A stretch of DNA of 64,000 bases from Winogradskyella bathintestinalis (lineage in GTDB: Bacteria; Bacteroidota; Bacteroidia; Flavobacteriales; Flavobacteriaceae): the NCBI RefSeq assembly GCF_030407435.1, contig NZ_JASDDK010000005.1:124001-188000 (forward strand), in the 5' to 3' direction. Shown one piece after another: positions 18,958 to 27,845 of the stretch (position 1 is the stretch's first letter; each line of letters begins with the position of its first letter). The translations under genes and the position numbers were made by a program. The notes beneath the pieces are model-generated. The model was not told where the DNA came from, did not search any database, and saw only the letters and a program-made list of their open reading frames with translations.

Positions 18958-19482
18958 CTATTCTTTTGCTGGTGTTAATGTTAATCCTTGACTTGTTGCA
19001 ATATTTAACATGTCGTAGTAATAACGAATGAAAACAATTTTGCCATTCGCAACCATCGAAGCAGTATGATATGGAATAATAATTTCCTTAGCAGTTTTTT
19101 TATTGGTAACCGTATTAGTTCCCCAAGATAACAACCATTCGCCTTCATTCCAATTATTCTCTACTTTTACAGGTAAGTATAAATCTCCACTAATTGAATG
19201 TGTAAATTCATTGGTGCTACTGGTATAGTATGCTTTATGTTGTGTAATATTTAATGAGTCGAGACCACCACCTAATCCATAAATCATGGCTTTTTCATCG
19301 AGTTGAGCATTCATTGTGGTAACGTCTCCTTTTTGTAATGCCTCCGTATAAGTTCTAATGAGTTTCTCTGCAACTGCTGAATTTTTAAAATCGAGAGTTG
19401 CTTTTTGTTCTTGCGCATTAGCATTGATACTAATTCCTAAAATTAGTAATGCCAGAATAATCATTCTTTTTGAAATTTTCAT
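18958..19482 (-). CDS. Exported NTF2/SnoaL-like protein
   Basis: A 174-residue protein with a signal peptide ending NANAQ (about residue 23) and a single cone-shaped NTF2-like domain: an N-terminal helix (LIRTYTEALQKGDV), a short helix with DEKAMIYG, and curved beta strands ending HTASMVANGKIVFIRYYYD. Members of this fold bind small ligands or act as isomerases; no catalytic residues can be assigned. It is alone, with its 3' end facing the rnpB terminator. Function unknown beyond periplasmic location. Confidence 0.8.
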   Translation of the reverse strand: MKISKRMIILALLILGISINANAQEQKATLDFKNSAVAEKLIRTYTEALQKGDVTTMNAQLDEKAMIYGLGGGLDSLNITQHKAYYTSSTNEFTHSISGDLYLPVKVENNWNEGEWLLSWGTNTVTNKKTAKEIIIPYHTASMVANGKIVFIRYYYDMLNIATSQGLTLTPAKE

Positions 19483-19623
19483 AATTGTTTGGTTTTAATT
19501 AATAGCGTTAACCATAACAATAGAATAGAAAGTAGTAGATAATTTGGCCGAAATAAGTTGCCAAGGCTTATAAATGTACGGAATATATTTAATTAAGAAT
19601 TGCGCTACAAAATTGATAATCAA

Positions 19624-20160
19624 TTATTTTGTAAAGAAGCTAAACATATTTCCACCATAACTTTTAGAATGCGAATAATATTTTAAATCCCTAAGATCAG
19701 TATGTTTTGAATGCTCAACAATGAGTAAACCATCGTCTTCAATTAATTCATTTTTAAATACTAAATCTGGTATTTTAAAAAACGCTTCAAGTTCAAAATC
19801 GTAAGGGGGATCGGCAAATATGATGGTATGTTTTTGTTTCGTTTTTACTAGAAACTTAAATACATCACTCTTTATTGTACTGATAGACATGTCGAAAGCA
19901 TCAGCGGTTTCATTAATAAATTTAATACAGCCATAATCCGCATCGACAGCCGTTATTTGTTCTGTACCTCGAGATGCAAATTCATAACTAATATTGCCAG
20001 TGCCAGCAAATAAATCCAAGACAGATATATCATCAAAATAATATTGGTTATTTAAGATATTGAATAGCGCTTCCTTCGCCATATCTGTTGTTGGTCTTAC
20101 AGGCAATTTTTTTGGAGCTGTAATTCGTCTACCTTTAAATAATCCAGAAATAATTCGCAT
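19624..20160 (-). CDS. rsmD: 16S rRNA (guanine966-N2)-methyltransferase RsmD
   Basis: A 178-residue SAM-dependent methyltransferase that modifies G966 of 16S rRNA. The opening MRIISGLFKGRRI and PTTDMAKEALFNIL are RsmD hallmarks; the SAM loop is LDLFAGTGNISYE (48-60) and the catalytic DPPY is at 117-120. Its start overlaps the stop of the DUF3822-type gene by 1 base, so the two are translationally coupled. Last gene of a three-gene minus operon. Confidence 0.95.
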   Translation of the reverse strand: MRIISGLFKGRRITAPKKLPVRPTTDMAKEALFNILNNQYYFDDISVLDLFAGTGNISYEFASRGTEQITAVDADYGCIKFINETADAFDMSISTIKSDVFKFLVKTKQKHTIIFADPPYDFELEAFFKIPDLVFKNELIEDDGLLIVEHSKHTDLRDLKYYSHSKSYGGNMFSFFTK

Positions 20161-20966
20161 TAGAAGGAATTTAAAATTAAATAATGTTGGTGTAAATAAC
20201 GTCTATCAATATCAGACGTGATTTCAAAATTATATTCTTTTTCTATAAAATTAACGTGTCTAATGTAAGTGTAGAGTGTACTGAATATTTCATCCCCAAT
20301 TACAATGTTTCCACATAGCTCAACTAACGTGGTTTCAACATCTAATTTTAATTGTTCGAAAACAAATAATACATAGTAAATAAAATCTTCTTTGCTATAA
20401 TATTCAAATACATTAAAGAGTTGAAGTTTGTTATCTTCTAATACTAAAATTTCGATGGTATTTTTATTGACATTGATACAAAATTTAATTTCATCTGAGG
20501 TTTCAAAATTTTGTAATACAGATTCAATAAGAATGCTAGAAGAATGTTTATAAATAAACTCGCCGAACGTTTCAAAAATATAATTATTAATATTTACGTA
20601 GGGTACATAAACGTTGATACTTTTATTCACTGAAATTTTATCTTCAGTAATAAAATCGTTACCTAAAATTTTAGAGTTGAATTTTAAATAGTCAACTTTA
20701 TGTTCTGGATTATACAATTCTTCAGGAATTAAGGTTGCCAATTCATTCTGATGAATCACTAAAACTGCATCAAAGTCTTCTGAAAAAATAGTATCACTAC
20801 TCAATTCCATTTTTAAACGGTTGAGTGTATCTATTGGATTTAACTTATGCTCAAACTCAACAGTTTTTAAAAACTCAACGGTATTGGAAGTTTTATTTAG
20901 AATACAAAAATAAAGCCCATTCAAATTAATTTGAATGGACAGTTCCTTAATAACGTTTATTTTCAA
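20160..20966 (-). CDS. DUF3822-type protein
   Basis: A 268-residue protein that I recognise as the DUF3822 family found next to rsmD in Bacteroidota. It has an actin/ASKHA-like look, with two halves of alternating strands and helices, each opening with a short beta hairpin (IQINLNGLYFCIL; KFCINVNKNTIEILVL). No catalytic motif is evident. It starts with TTG one base after the stop of the upstream membrane gene and overlaps rsmD. The conserved pairing suggests a ribosome or RNA-related role, but this is inference. Confidence 0.75.
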   Translation of the reverse strand: MKINVIKELSIQINLNGLYFCILNKTSNTVEFLKTVEFEHKLNPIDTLNRLKMELSSDTIFSEDFDAVLVIHQNELATLIPEELYNPEHKVDYLKFNSKILGNDFITEDKISVNKSINVYVPYVNINNYIFETFGEFIYKHSSSILIESVLQNFETSDEIKFCINVNKNTIEILVLEDNKLQLFNVFEYYSKEDFIYYVLFVFEQLKLDVETTLVELCGNIVIGDEIFSTLYTYIRHVNFIEKEYNFEITSDIDRRYLHQHYLILNSF

Positions 20967-20967
20967 A

Positions 20968-21693
20968 CTATTCTTTATTTGTATAGCTCTTCGGCCAATT
21001 TCCTTTAGTGAATACTTCGTCCATAGAACCTACTTTTAAAGATGGTCCGTTAACACCGTCTACAGAAACGACTTGTTTTTCTTTTTCTATTAAGTATTTT
21101 TCCTGATCATCTAAAATGACAGCTTTATCAACACTTGCTTCAAAAACCGAGAATTCGTCAAGTTTACCCGCCTTCATTTCAAATGTAGCACCTTCTTTTC
21201 CAACGCCAACATTCATCATGTTTTTATAACGATCACTACCACCGAAAATTGAATCCTTAACAGAATAATAACTTAATGTATCAATTAAAGTTTCGGTTTT
21301 CATCGTTTCTACACCTCCAAACGCTTTAGTTCTTTCTTCATCTAACACTAAAGTGTCACGTCTTTGTGTAATTGGCACTTTTCCCGTTTCTACAAACTTT
21401 ATTAATTTGTCAAAACTATCGGTGTAAGTTCCATTAACGTCTTTGTAAGCTAATTGAGCATCTCTAATATCTATCAGTCTATCGATAACTACTGCAAAAC
21501 GTTTTTCTTTTAATGTGTTGAATTGTATTTCTTTATAAACAGACATGTAAGTCATATACCCTAAAAATATAATTAAAGCCCAAAGTAAAATATTAATAAC
21601 GGGTTTAATTTTTCTTGGTACAAATTTATCTATTAACCATACAATTCCTATGGTTAATACTATAATAACTACAATTGCTATAATTACATTCAT
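20968..21693 (-). CDS. Membrane-anchored hypothetical protein
   Basis: A 241-residue protein with two N-terminal membrane helices (about 2-22 and 30-50) and a soluble domain of about 190 residues. The soluble part begins with a helix that contains RLIDIRDAQLAYKDVNGTY, reminiscent of the pilin-like or GspG-like alpha-beta start, and ends with acidic segments. It is the first gene of an operon with the DUF3822-type gene and rsmD, spaced by one base. A -7 like box (21723-21730) lies upstream. Function unknown. Confidence 0.8.
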   Translation of the reverse strand: MNVIIAIVVIIVLTIGIVWLIDKFVPRKIKPVINILLWALIIFLGYMTYMSVYKEIQFNTLKEKRFAVVIDRLIDIRDAQLAYKDVNGTYTDSFDKLIKFVETGKVPITQRRDTLVLDEERTKAFGGVETMKTETLIDTLSYYSVKDSIFGGSDRYKNMMNVGVGKEGATFEMKAGKLDEFSVFEASVDKAVILDDQEKYLIEKEKQVVSVDGVNGPSLKVGSMDEVFTKGNWPKSYTNKE

Positions 21694-21722
21694 GTTGTTT
21701 ATTTATTAGTTATGGTCTATCG

Positions 21723-21730
21723 CAAATCTA
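21723..21730 (-). promoter_or_regulatory. Candidate -7 box for the rsmD operon
   Basis: On the minus strand the sequence reads TAGATTTG, matching TAnnTTTG; the start would fall near 21716, 23 bases before the ATG. A good -33 TTG is not seen, so the call is tentative. Confidence 0.45.
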
Positions 21731-21848
21731 CAATTTTTTTTTGTTCGCTAAAACTATCTAAAAAAAAATAATTAAAAATATATAAGTTATTAAGAATACA
21801 ATCTTAAAAACAGAGAATAATGTTATCTTGCTTTATAATTATTTCTAT

Positions 21849-23285
21849 ATGATTTCTAATGCATCTGCATTCTATTCCCTATTAAAATCAAAGTTTCCTT
21901 TTGCACCAACTTCCAAGCAAGATATGGTATTGATGCAATTGTCACAATTTATTTTCGATTCCAATAAAAATTCAATTTACCTATTAAAAGGATATGCCGG
22001 AACTGGAAAAACCAGCATAATTGGTACTATTGTATCTAATTTGTGGCAGGCTAAAAAAAGTGCTGTTTTATTGGCTCCAACAGGTCGTGCTGCCAAAGTA
22101 ATTTCTAATTATTCAAAGAAAGAAGCCTTTACCATTCATAAAAAAATCTATTTTCCTAAAAAGGACAAAGGTGGTGGTGTTAATTTTGTAATGCAACCAA
22201 ATAAGCATCGTAATACTATATTTATCGTTGATGAAGCTTCAATGATTCCTGATATACCATCGGACTCACAATCATTTGATAGCAGCTCGTTATTAGATGA
22301 TTTAATGCAATATGTGTATTCTGGGCATCAATGTAAATTATTACTTATAGGTGATAAAGCCCAATTGCCGCCTGTGAAATCTGATTTAAGTCCAGCCCTA
22401 GACGAAAATAAACTCAGTTTAAATTATAGTAAAGATGTCATTGGTATCGAACTTGATGAAGTGGTGCGACAAGAACAAGATTCAGGTATCTTAAGTAATG
22501 CCACTGAGTTACGCGCTGTTTTAGAGTCTAATTTTTATGAGAGTTTTAAATTTAATTTAATTGGTTACACGGATAGTGTCCGCTTAATTGATGGTTATGA
22601 AATAATGGATGCCATTAACGACGCTTATAGCACTAATGGCTACGAAGAAACTGCGATTATCGTTCGGAGCAATAAACGCGCCAACGCTTACAACCAGCAA
22701 ATAAGACAGCGAATTCTATTTAACGAAACTGAGTTGTCCGCAGGTGATTATCTTATGGTGGTTAAGAATAATTATTTTTGGATTAAACCTACAACAGAAG
22801 CGGGCTTTATTGCAAATGGCGATATTATTGAAGTCTTAGAGATTTTTAGTATTAAAGAACTATATGGTTTTAGATTTGCCGAAGTTAACATAAGAATGGT
22901 TGATTACCCCCAGATGAAACCTTTTGAAACGGTTCTGCTATTAGACACTATTGAAGTAGAAAGCGCCTCACTTAGTTATGAAGAATCGAACCGATTATAT
23001 CAGGAAGTTTCAAAAGATTATGAAGAAGAACCTTCTAAATACAAACGATTTTTAGGTGTAAAGAACAATAAGTTTTTTAACGCGTTACAAGTAAAGTTCT
23101 CTTATGCAATAACATGTCATAAATCTCAAGGCGGACAGTGGAATACCATTTTTGTTGAACAACCATACTTGCCAAATGGTATGGATAGAGATTATATTCG
23201 TTGGTTATACACAGCGATAACTAGAGCAAAAGAAAAGCTTTATTTAATTGGATTTAAAGATGAGATGTTTATAGAAAAAAATTAA
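21849..23285 (+). CDS. RecD-like superfamily 1 DNA helicase
   Basis: A 478-residue ATPase, shorter than RecD and related to the RecD2/Dda helicases. Walker A is GYAGTGKT (48-55), Walker B IVDEASMIPD, an Arg-finger-like VVRQEQDSGIL follows, and the C-terminal UvrD_C_2 segment is YAITCHKSQGGQW with YTAITRAKEKLYLIG. I start it at the ATG at 21849; a TTG at 21828 is also in frame. It probably unwinds DNA 5'-3' in repair or replication. It is divergent from the rsmD operon. Confidence 0.9.
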   Translation: MISNASAFYSLLKSKFPFAPTSKQDMVLMQLSQFIFDSNKNSIYLLKGYAGTGKTSIIGTIVSNLWQAKKSAVLLAPTGRAAKVISNYSKKEAFTIHKKIYFPKKDKGGGVNFVMQPNKHRNTIFIVDEASMIPDIPSDSQSFDSSSLLDDLMQYVYSGHQCKLLLIGDKAQLPPVKSDLSPALDENKLSLNYSKDVIGIELDEVVRQEQDSGILSNATELRAVLESNFYESFKFNLIGYTDSVRLIDGYEIMDAINDAYSTNGYEETAIIVRSNKRANAYNQQIRQRILFNETELSAGDYLMVVKNNYFWIKPTTEAGFIANGDIIEVLEIFSIKELYGFRFAEVNIRMVDYPQMKPFETVLLLDTIEVESASLSYEESNRLYQEVSKDYEEEPSKYKRFLGVKNNKFFNALQVKFSYAITCHKSQGGQWNTIFVEQPYLPNGMDRDYIRWLYTAITRAKEKLYLIGFKDEMFIEKN

Positions 23286-23384
23286 GTTTAACTGCATTTC
23301 TTTATGTTGAGAAATAGACGTCATAAAGCAACTAATAATCGAATAAAAGTTCAGAATTAATGGTCTCAAACTAACTAGATAGTG

Positions 23385-23951
23385 ATGACAGAAACAATTC
23401 TAAGTATATTTTTAGGAATCGGACTATCGGCATCGGTAGGATTTAGAATTTTCCTGCCTTTGTTTGCGCTAAGTTTAGCAGCTTATTTAGACGTATGGGA
23501 ACTCAATGAATCTTGGTTGTGGATAGGTAGTACAACTGCTTTAATAACATTAGGAATTGCAACGGTGGTAGAAATTATGGCTTATTATATTCCGGTGGTG
23601 GATAATGCTTTAGATGCCATCGCCATTCCGCTCGCAACCATTGCCGGAACTGCTGTTATGGTGTCCACTATTGCAGATTTAAGTCCGGTTATCACATGGG
23701 CTTTAGCAATTATTGCAGGTGGCGGAACAGCCGCCGCCGTAAAAAGCTCTGTAAGTACAACTCGATTAGGCTCTACAATTTCAACCGCTGGTTTTGGAAA
23801 TCCGATTGTAGCTACCTTTGAAACAGGGTCGTCTATCGTTATGTCTATAATTTCGATCTTTTTACCCATATTGGCGGTTATTTTAGTGCTACTAATATTC
23901 TTTTTAATATACAAACTTTACAAAAAGCTTCGTCCGAGCCGATCTAAATAA
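23385..23951 (+). CDS. DUF4126 family membrane protein
   Basis: A 188-residue integral membrane protein. The sequence opens with LGIGLSASVGFRIFLPLFALSLAA, which I recognise as DUF4126, and carries four or five hydrophobic segments with many Gly and Ala (about 5-30, 42-62, 80-100, 102-120, 150-180) and a basic C-terminus. The ATG at 23385 follows an in-frame GTG at 23382; ATG is preferred. It stands before kdsB but with a 74-base gap. Function unknown. Confidence 0.85.
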   Translation: MTETILSIFLGIGLSASVGFRIFLPLFALSLAAYLDVWELNESWLWIGSTTALITLGIATVVEIMAYYIPVVDNALDAIAIPLATIAGTAVMVSTIADLSPVITWALAIIAGGGTAAAVKSSVSTTRLGSTISTAGFGNPIVATFETGSSIVMSIISIFLPILAVILVLLIFFLIYKLYKKLRPSRSK

Positions 23952-24025
23952 TCAAATTTCAAATTGAATCTATAATGTCATTTTTAAACCTTATTTTTGA
24001 AATTATACAAGTACAAATTACATAA

Positions 24026-24754
24026 ATGAAAATTATATCCATGATTCCTGCACGTTATAGTGCGTCGCGATTTCCAGGTAAATTAATGCAAGACTTAGCA
24101 GGGAAATCAGTAATCTTAAGAACTTATGAAGCTACTGTTGCCACTAAATTGTTTAGTGAAGTTTATGTAGTGACTGATAGTGATATCATTTTTAATGAGA
24201 TCGTAGATCACGGAGGAAAAGCCATAATGAGCATTAAAGAGCACGAGTCTGGCAGTGATAGAATTGCAGAGGCTGTAGCTAATGTAGATTGCGATATTGT
24301 TATTAATGTTCAAGGAGACGAACCATTTACGGAGCGTGAAAGTTTAGCCAAAGTAATAAATGTATTTGAAGATGATGGTGCCAAGGAAATCGATTTAGCA
24401 TCCTTAATGGTGCAAATTGAAGATTGGGATGAAATTAATAATCCAAATACTGTTAAAGTAATTGTAGACCAACAGAATTTTGCGTTATATTTTTCAAGAA
24501 GTGCTATTCCATTTCCTAGAGATAAAAATGCAGGAGCAAAATATTATAAACATAAAGGTATTTATGCTTTTAGAAAACAAGCGTTATTAGATTTTACAGT
24601 TTTGCCAATGCAATTTCTGGAAGCTTCAGAAAAAATTGAATGCATCCGATATTTAGAATATGGCAAGCGCATTAAAATGGTAGAAACTAAAATACAAGGT
24701 GTTGAAATTGATACACCAGAAGATTTAGAACGTGCCAAACGATTATGGAAGTAG
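24026..24754 (+). CDS. kdsB: CMP-Kdo synthetase (3-deoxy-manno-octulosonate cytidylyltransferase)
   Basis: A 242-residue nucleotidyltransferase that activates Kdo (or 8-amino-Kdo) with CTP to CMP-sugar for lipid A core assembly. The N-terminal [15 protein letters not shown] nucleotide-binding motif, the VVTDSD strand, the metal-binding INVQGDEPF and the [13 protein letters not shown] segment are all present. Length is typical (about 245). It is followed by a HAD phosphatase, an acetyltransferase-like gene and kdnB on the same strand. The presence of kdnB nearby makes 8-amino-Kdo a possible substrate. Confidence 0.95.
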   Translation: MKIISMIPARYSASRFPGKLMQDLAGKSVILRTYEATVATKLFSEVYVVTDSDIIFNEIVDHGGKAIMSIKEHESGSDRIAEAVANVDCDIVINVQGDEPFTERESLAKVINVFEDDGAKEIDLASLMVQIEDWDEINNPNTVKVIVDQQNFALYFSRSAIPFPRDKNAGAKYYKHKGIYAFRKQALLDFTVLPMQFLEASEKIECIRYLEYGKRIKMVETKIQGVEIDTPEDLERAKRLWK

Positions 24755-24795
24755 ATCGCACTTCACGCAAATTATCCTTATAACAAAGAAATACA

Positions 24796-25500
24796 TTGAC
24801 TAAAACCTATAAAAATATAAAAGTAATTGGTTTTGATGCAGACGACACGCTCTGGGTTAATGAAACCTACTTTAGAGAAGCCGAAGAAGAAGCAGGCAAA
24901 TTATTATCGCTTTACGAAACACCAAACAAAATAGATCAAGAGTTGTTTAAAATTGAAATTAAAAATCTACCGACCTACGGTTATGGTGTAAAAGGCTTCA
25001 TATTATCTATGATAGAACTGGCTTTGGAACTATCAAACGGAAAAGTGTCTAATGATGTGATTGCGCAAATGTTAAAAATTGGCAAAGACATGATTAATAA
25101 GCCGATTGAACTTTTAGATGGAGTAGAAGATGTTTTAAAAGAATTGTCTAAAAAACATCGATTAATTGTGGCTACAAAAGGCGATTTGTTAGACCAAGAG
25201 CGGAAACTAGAAAAATCAGGATTGTTAAAATACTTTCATCATATTGAAGTATTGAGTGAAAAGCACGACAGTAACTATAAGCAATTATTAAAGCGTTTAG
25301 ATATTGAACCAGAAGCATTCTTAATGGTAGGAAATTCTCTAAAATCAGATATATTACCACTAGTAAAAATTGGATCTCAAGCCATACATGTACCATTTCA
25401 TACCACATGGCAACATGAAACGGTAACAATGAAAGAGGCCAATGGATCCGAATACGCAACCGTAACAAGCTTAACTGAAATTTTGGACCTTATCAATTAG
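24796..25500 (+). CDS. HAD-superfamily phosphatase (YjjG/Gph-like)
   Basis: A 234-residue HAD hydrolase. Motif I is FDADDTLW with the nucleophile D14 and acid/base D16, motif II the VATKGD strand, motif III a Lys in the EVLSEKHDSNYK area, and motif IV MVGNSLKSDI. A helical cap sits between about 25 and 100, as in the C1 subfamily. Typical substrates are small phosphometabolites or nucleotides. The start is TTG at 24796; there is no ATG before motif I. It lies 41 bases after kdsB and 4 bases before the next gene. It is not of the KdsC type, which lacks this cap. Confidence 0.85.
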   Translation: MTKTYKNIKVIGFDADDTLWVNETYFREAEEEAGKLLSLYETPNKIDQELFKIEIKNLPTYGYGVKGFILSMIELALELSNGKVSNDVIAQMLKIGKDMINKPIELLDGVEDVLKELSKKHRLIVATKGDLLDQERKLEKSGLLKYFHHIEVLSEKHDSNYKQLLKRLDIEPEAFLMVGNSLKSDILPLVKIGSQAIHVPFHTTWQHETVTMKEANGSEYATVTSLTEILDLIN

Positions 25501-25504
25501 AAAT

Positions 25505-26125
25505 TTGAAAGTACTCGATAAACATAACTGGGACAGAAAAGCGCATTTCGATTTTTTTAACACATTTGATGATCCGTATTTTGGAGTGACTTTTAAAGTC
25601 GATGTAACTAAAGCTTATGAGTTTTCACGTACCAATAATTTGTCATTTTTTGTAAAATATTTACACTCCACGATGCAAGCTATTAACGATGTAGAAAATT
25701 TAAGATATAGAATAAACGAATCTAACGACATTGTAGTTTTCGATACAATTCATGCATCGCCAACCATCCTTCGATCTAATAATACGTTTGGCTTCACCTT
25801 TATTGATTATGATGAAGATATTTTTAAATTTCAATCGAATTATTTAAAGGAAAAAGCTCGTGTATTAAATTCTGAAGAATTATTTCCTCCTAAAAATACT
25901 TTAGACTGTGTGCATTGCTCAGCTCTGCCTTGGGTAAATTTCACTGGGCATAAAGAACCATTTAAAGGAGGTAAAGATTCTATACCTAAAATAGCATTTA
26001 GTAAGATGGAAAATTTAGGAAAAAAAAGAGAAATGCAAGTGGCAATAAGTGTTAATCATGCGTTGGTAGATGGCTACCACGTAGGACTTTTTAATGAAAA
26101 ATTACAATTTCATTTAAATAAGTAG
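25505..26125 (+). CDS. Chloramphenicol acetyltransferase-fold protein
   Basis: A 206-residue protein with the type A CAT fold: LDKHNWDRKAHFDFF opening, a YIxxYL-like helix, HASPTI strand, and the catalytic motif NHALVDGYHVGLF with His185 and Asp189-Gly190. The family consensus has QxHHxxxDGxH; the first His of the pair is Asn184 here. That and its chromosomal setting among LPS/lipid genes suggest an acyltransferase with another acceptor rather than an acquired drug-resistance gene. The start is TTG at 25505, four bases after the HAD stop, so it is operonic. Confidence 0.8.
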   Translation: MKVLDKHNWDRKAHFDFFNTFDDPYFGVTFKVDVTKAYEFSRTNNLSFFVKYLHSTMQAINDVENLRYRINESNDIVVFDTIHASPTILRSNNTFGFTFIDYDEDIFKFQSNYLKEKARVLNSEELFPPKNTLDCVHCSALPWVNFTGHKEPFKGGKDSIPKIAFSKMENLGKKREMQVAISVNHALVDGYHVGLFNEKLQFHLNK

Positions 26126-26144
26126 TAATTATAAACTAAGTTGT

Positions 26145-26152
26145 TATTTTTG
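26145..26152 (+). promoter_or_regulatory. Candidate -7 box before kdnB
   Basis: TATTTTTG matches TAnnTTTG 18 bases before the kdnB ATG. No well-placed -33 TTG was found, so an internal promoter is tentative. Confidence 0.4.
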
Positions 26153-26169
26153 CTAAAGATATAAAGTAA

Positions 26170-27252
26170 ATGATATACAAAAATTATCCCATGGTGTCTA
26201 ATGTCGTTTTCGGACGAGGAAGTTTCGATCAACTCGAAGAAATTCTCGCTTCAAAACGCAAGGGACGTAATGCACCATTTATTTTTTATGTTGACGATGT
26301 CTTTAAGGGTAATCATTGGTTAACCTCAAGAATTACATTGTCTTACAAAGACAAAATTATATACGTACCAACCAAAGAAGAACCTAGGACAGAACAAATA
26401 GATCAATTAGTTGAAGACGTTATATTAGAATTTAGCGAATTACCTTCAGGCATAATTGGTATTGGTGGAGGTATAGTTATGGATGTTGCAAAAGCAGTAT
26501 CGCTAATGTTAACCAATAAGGGTGAATCTAAAGATTATCAAGGTTGGGATTTAATTAAACATCCTGCGATTTATCATGTCGGAATTCCTACAATTTCAGG
26601 AACAGGAGCTGAAGTATCTAGAACTACGATTTTAACTGGCCCGGTCCGTAAATTAGGTATTAATAGTGATTATACTCCTTTCGATCAGGTTATATTAGAT
26701 CCAGAATTAACTAAAGATGTTCCTAGAGACCAATGGTTCTATACTGGGATGGACTGCTTTGTGCATTGTGTAGAATCTCTAAATGGAACATATTTAAATG
26801 CATTTAGTGAAAGTTACGGCGAAAAAGCTTTTGAACTTTGTAAAGAAATCTTTTTAGAGAATTCTTTATCAGATGAAGAGGCTCAAGATAAATTAATGAT
26901 GGCCTCATGGCATGGTGGGATGAGTATTGCTTATTCTCAGGTCGGTGTAGCCCATGCGATGAGTTACGGTTTAGGGTATCTTTTAGGTATAAAACATGGT
27001 ATTGGTAACTGTATAGTTTTTGACCATTTAGAAGATTATTATCCAGAAGGTGTAACGATATTTAAACAGATGAAAGCCAAGCACAATATAGAGTTACCTC
27101 AAGGTATTTGTGCTGATTTAGACGACGATCAATTAAATACGATGATTGATGTGGCATTAAGTTTAGAACCTCTTTGGGAAAATGCAATCGGCAAAAACTG
27201 GAAGACTGTAATGACCAGACAAAAGCTTTTAGAGCTTTATAAAAAAATGTAA
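26170..27252 (+). CDS. kdnB: 3-deoxy-D-manno-octulosonate 8-dehydrogenase KdnB
   Basis: A 360-residue iron-type alcohol dehydrogenase. It matches, as I recall it, the Shewanella KdnB protein through long blocks including YQGWDLIK, GIPTISGTGAE, GPVRKLG and DQWFYTGMDC. KdnB oxidises C8 of Kdo before KdnA transaminates it to 8-amino-Kdo (Kdo8N). The nucleotide loop is IGIGGG (97-101) and the metal ligands D195, H199, H262 and H276 are all present. kdsB is 1.4 kb upstream, but no KdnA-type aminotransferase is in the window. The assignment rests on memory of the family, not on a search. Confidence 0.85.
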   Translation: MIYKNYPMVSNVVFGRGSFDQLEEILASKRKGRNAPFIFYVDDVFKGNHWLTSRITLSYKDKIIYVPTKEEPRTEQIDQLVEDVILEFSELPSGIIGIGGGIVMDVAKAVSLMLTNKGESKDYQGWDLIKHPAIYHVGIPTISGTGAEVSRTTILTGPVRKLGINSDYTPFDQVILDPELTKDVPRDQWFYTGMDCFVHCVESLNGTYLNAFSESYGEKAFELCKEIFLENSLSDEEAQDKLMMASWHGGMSIAYSQVGVAHAMSYGLGYLLGIKHGIGNCIVFDHLEDYYPEGVTIFKQMKAKHNIELPQGICADLDDDQLNTMIDVALSLEPLWENAIGKNWKTVMTRQKLLELYKKM

Positions 27253-27253
27253 A

Positions 27254-27802
27254 ATGCGCTGGTTAGCTAAATTCATATATTTTAAATTAATGGGTTGGAA
27301 GGTTGTCGGAAATACTAATTTTTCAAAAGACACCGTAAAAAAATCAATCATTATAGCAGTTCCTCATACTAGCTGGCACGATTTTATAGTTGGTATTTTA
27401 CTCAGAAAAGTCGCGGACGTAAAAACTAATTTTGTAGGTAAAAAAGAATTGTTTACCTGGCCATTTGGTTATTATTTTAAAGCGGTAGGTGGTAAAGCTT
27501 TAGACAGAACTTCTGGGCAAAATAAGGTAGAAGCCATTGCGCAGTTATTTGAAAATGAAGAAGAATTTAGATTAACCTTAGCTCCTGAAGGAACAAGGAA
27601 AAAAGTCGAAAAATGGAGGACAGGATTTTACTATATAGCCAAAGCGGCCAATGTACCCATTATAATGTTTACATTAGATTTTAAGAATAAACAAAATAAA
27701 ATTTCAGAACCGTTCTATCCCACTGATGACATGGAAGCAGATTTTAAAATTATGAAAGCTTTTTTTGAAGGAGTAGAAGGAAAGGTAAAAGCATATAGTT
27801 AG
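27254..27802 (+). CDS. PlsC-like lysophospholipid acyltransferase
   Basis: A 182-residue acyltransferase of the 1-acyl-glycerol-3-phosphate type. The catalytic HxxxxD is seen as HTSWHD (38-43) and the acceptor-binding block as LAPEGTRKKVEKWRTGFY (about 113-130). It is short, with a single N-terminal amphipathic helix rather than a full membrane segment, typical of the compact family seen in Bacteroidota. It starts one base after the kdnB stop, so the genes are co-transcribed. It probably acylates a phospholipid or LPS precursor at the inner membrane. Confidence 0.9.
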   Translation: MRWLAKFIYFKLMGWKVVGNTNFSKDTVKKSIIIAVPHTSWHDFIVGILLRKVADVKTNFVGKKELFTWPFGYYFKAVGGKALDRTSGQNKVEAIAQLFENEEEFRLTLAPEGTRKKVEKWRTGFYYIAKAANVPIIMFTLDFKNKQNKISEPFYPTDDMEADFKIMKAFFEGVEGKVKAYS

Positions 27803-27820
27803 AATTTGCAGCCCTTTATT

Positions 27821-27834
27821 TGGCACAACTTTTG
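27821..27834 (+). promoter_or_regulatory. Candidate sigma-54 (-24/-12) promoter
   Basis: TGGCAC (27821-27826) and TTGA (27832-27835) have the same spacing as the sigma-54 consensus TGGCACG-N4-TTGC. Two bases differ: the G after GGCAC and the final C. Start would be near 27846, just before a tiny ORF and a terminator. Based on sequence only. Confidence 0.45.
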
Positions 27835-27845
27835 AAACGTATGTA

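Noticed and set aside
25505..26125. Acquired chloramphenicol-resistance gene
   Set aside because: No mobile element, base composition like its neighbours, operonic position and a changed conserved His.
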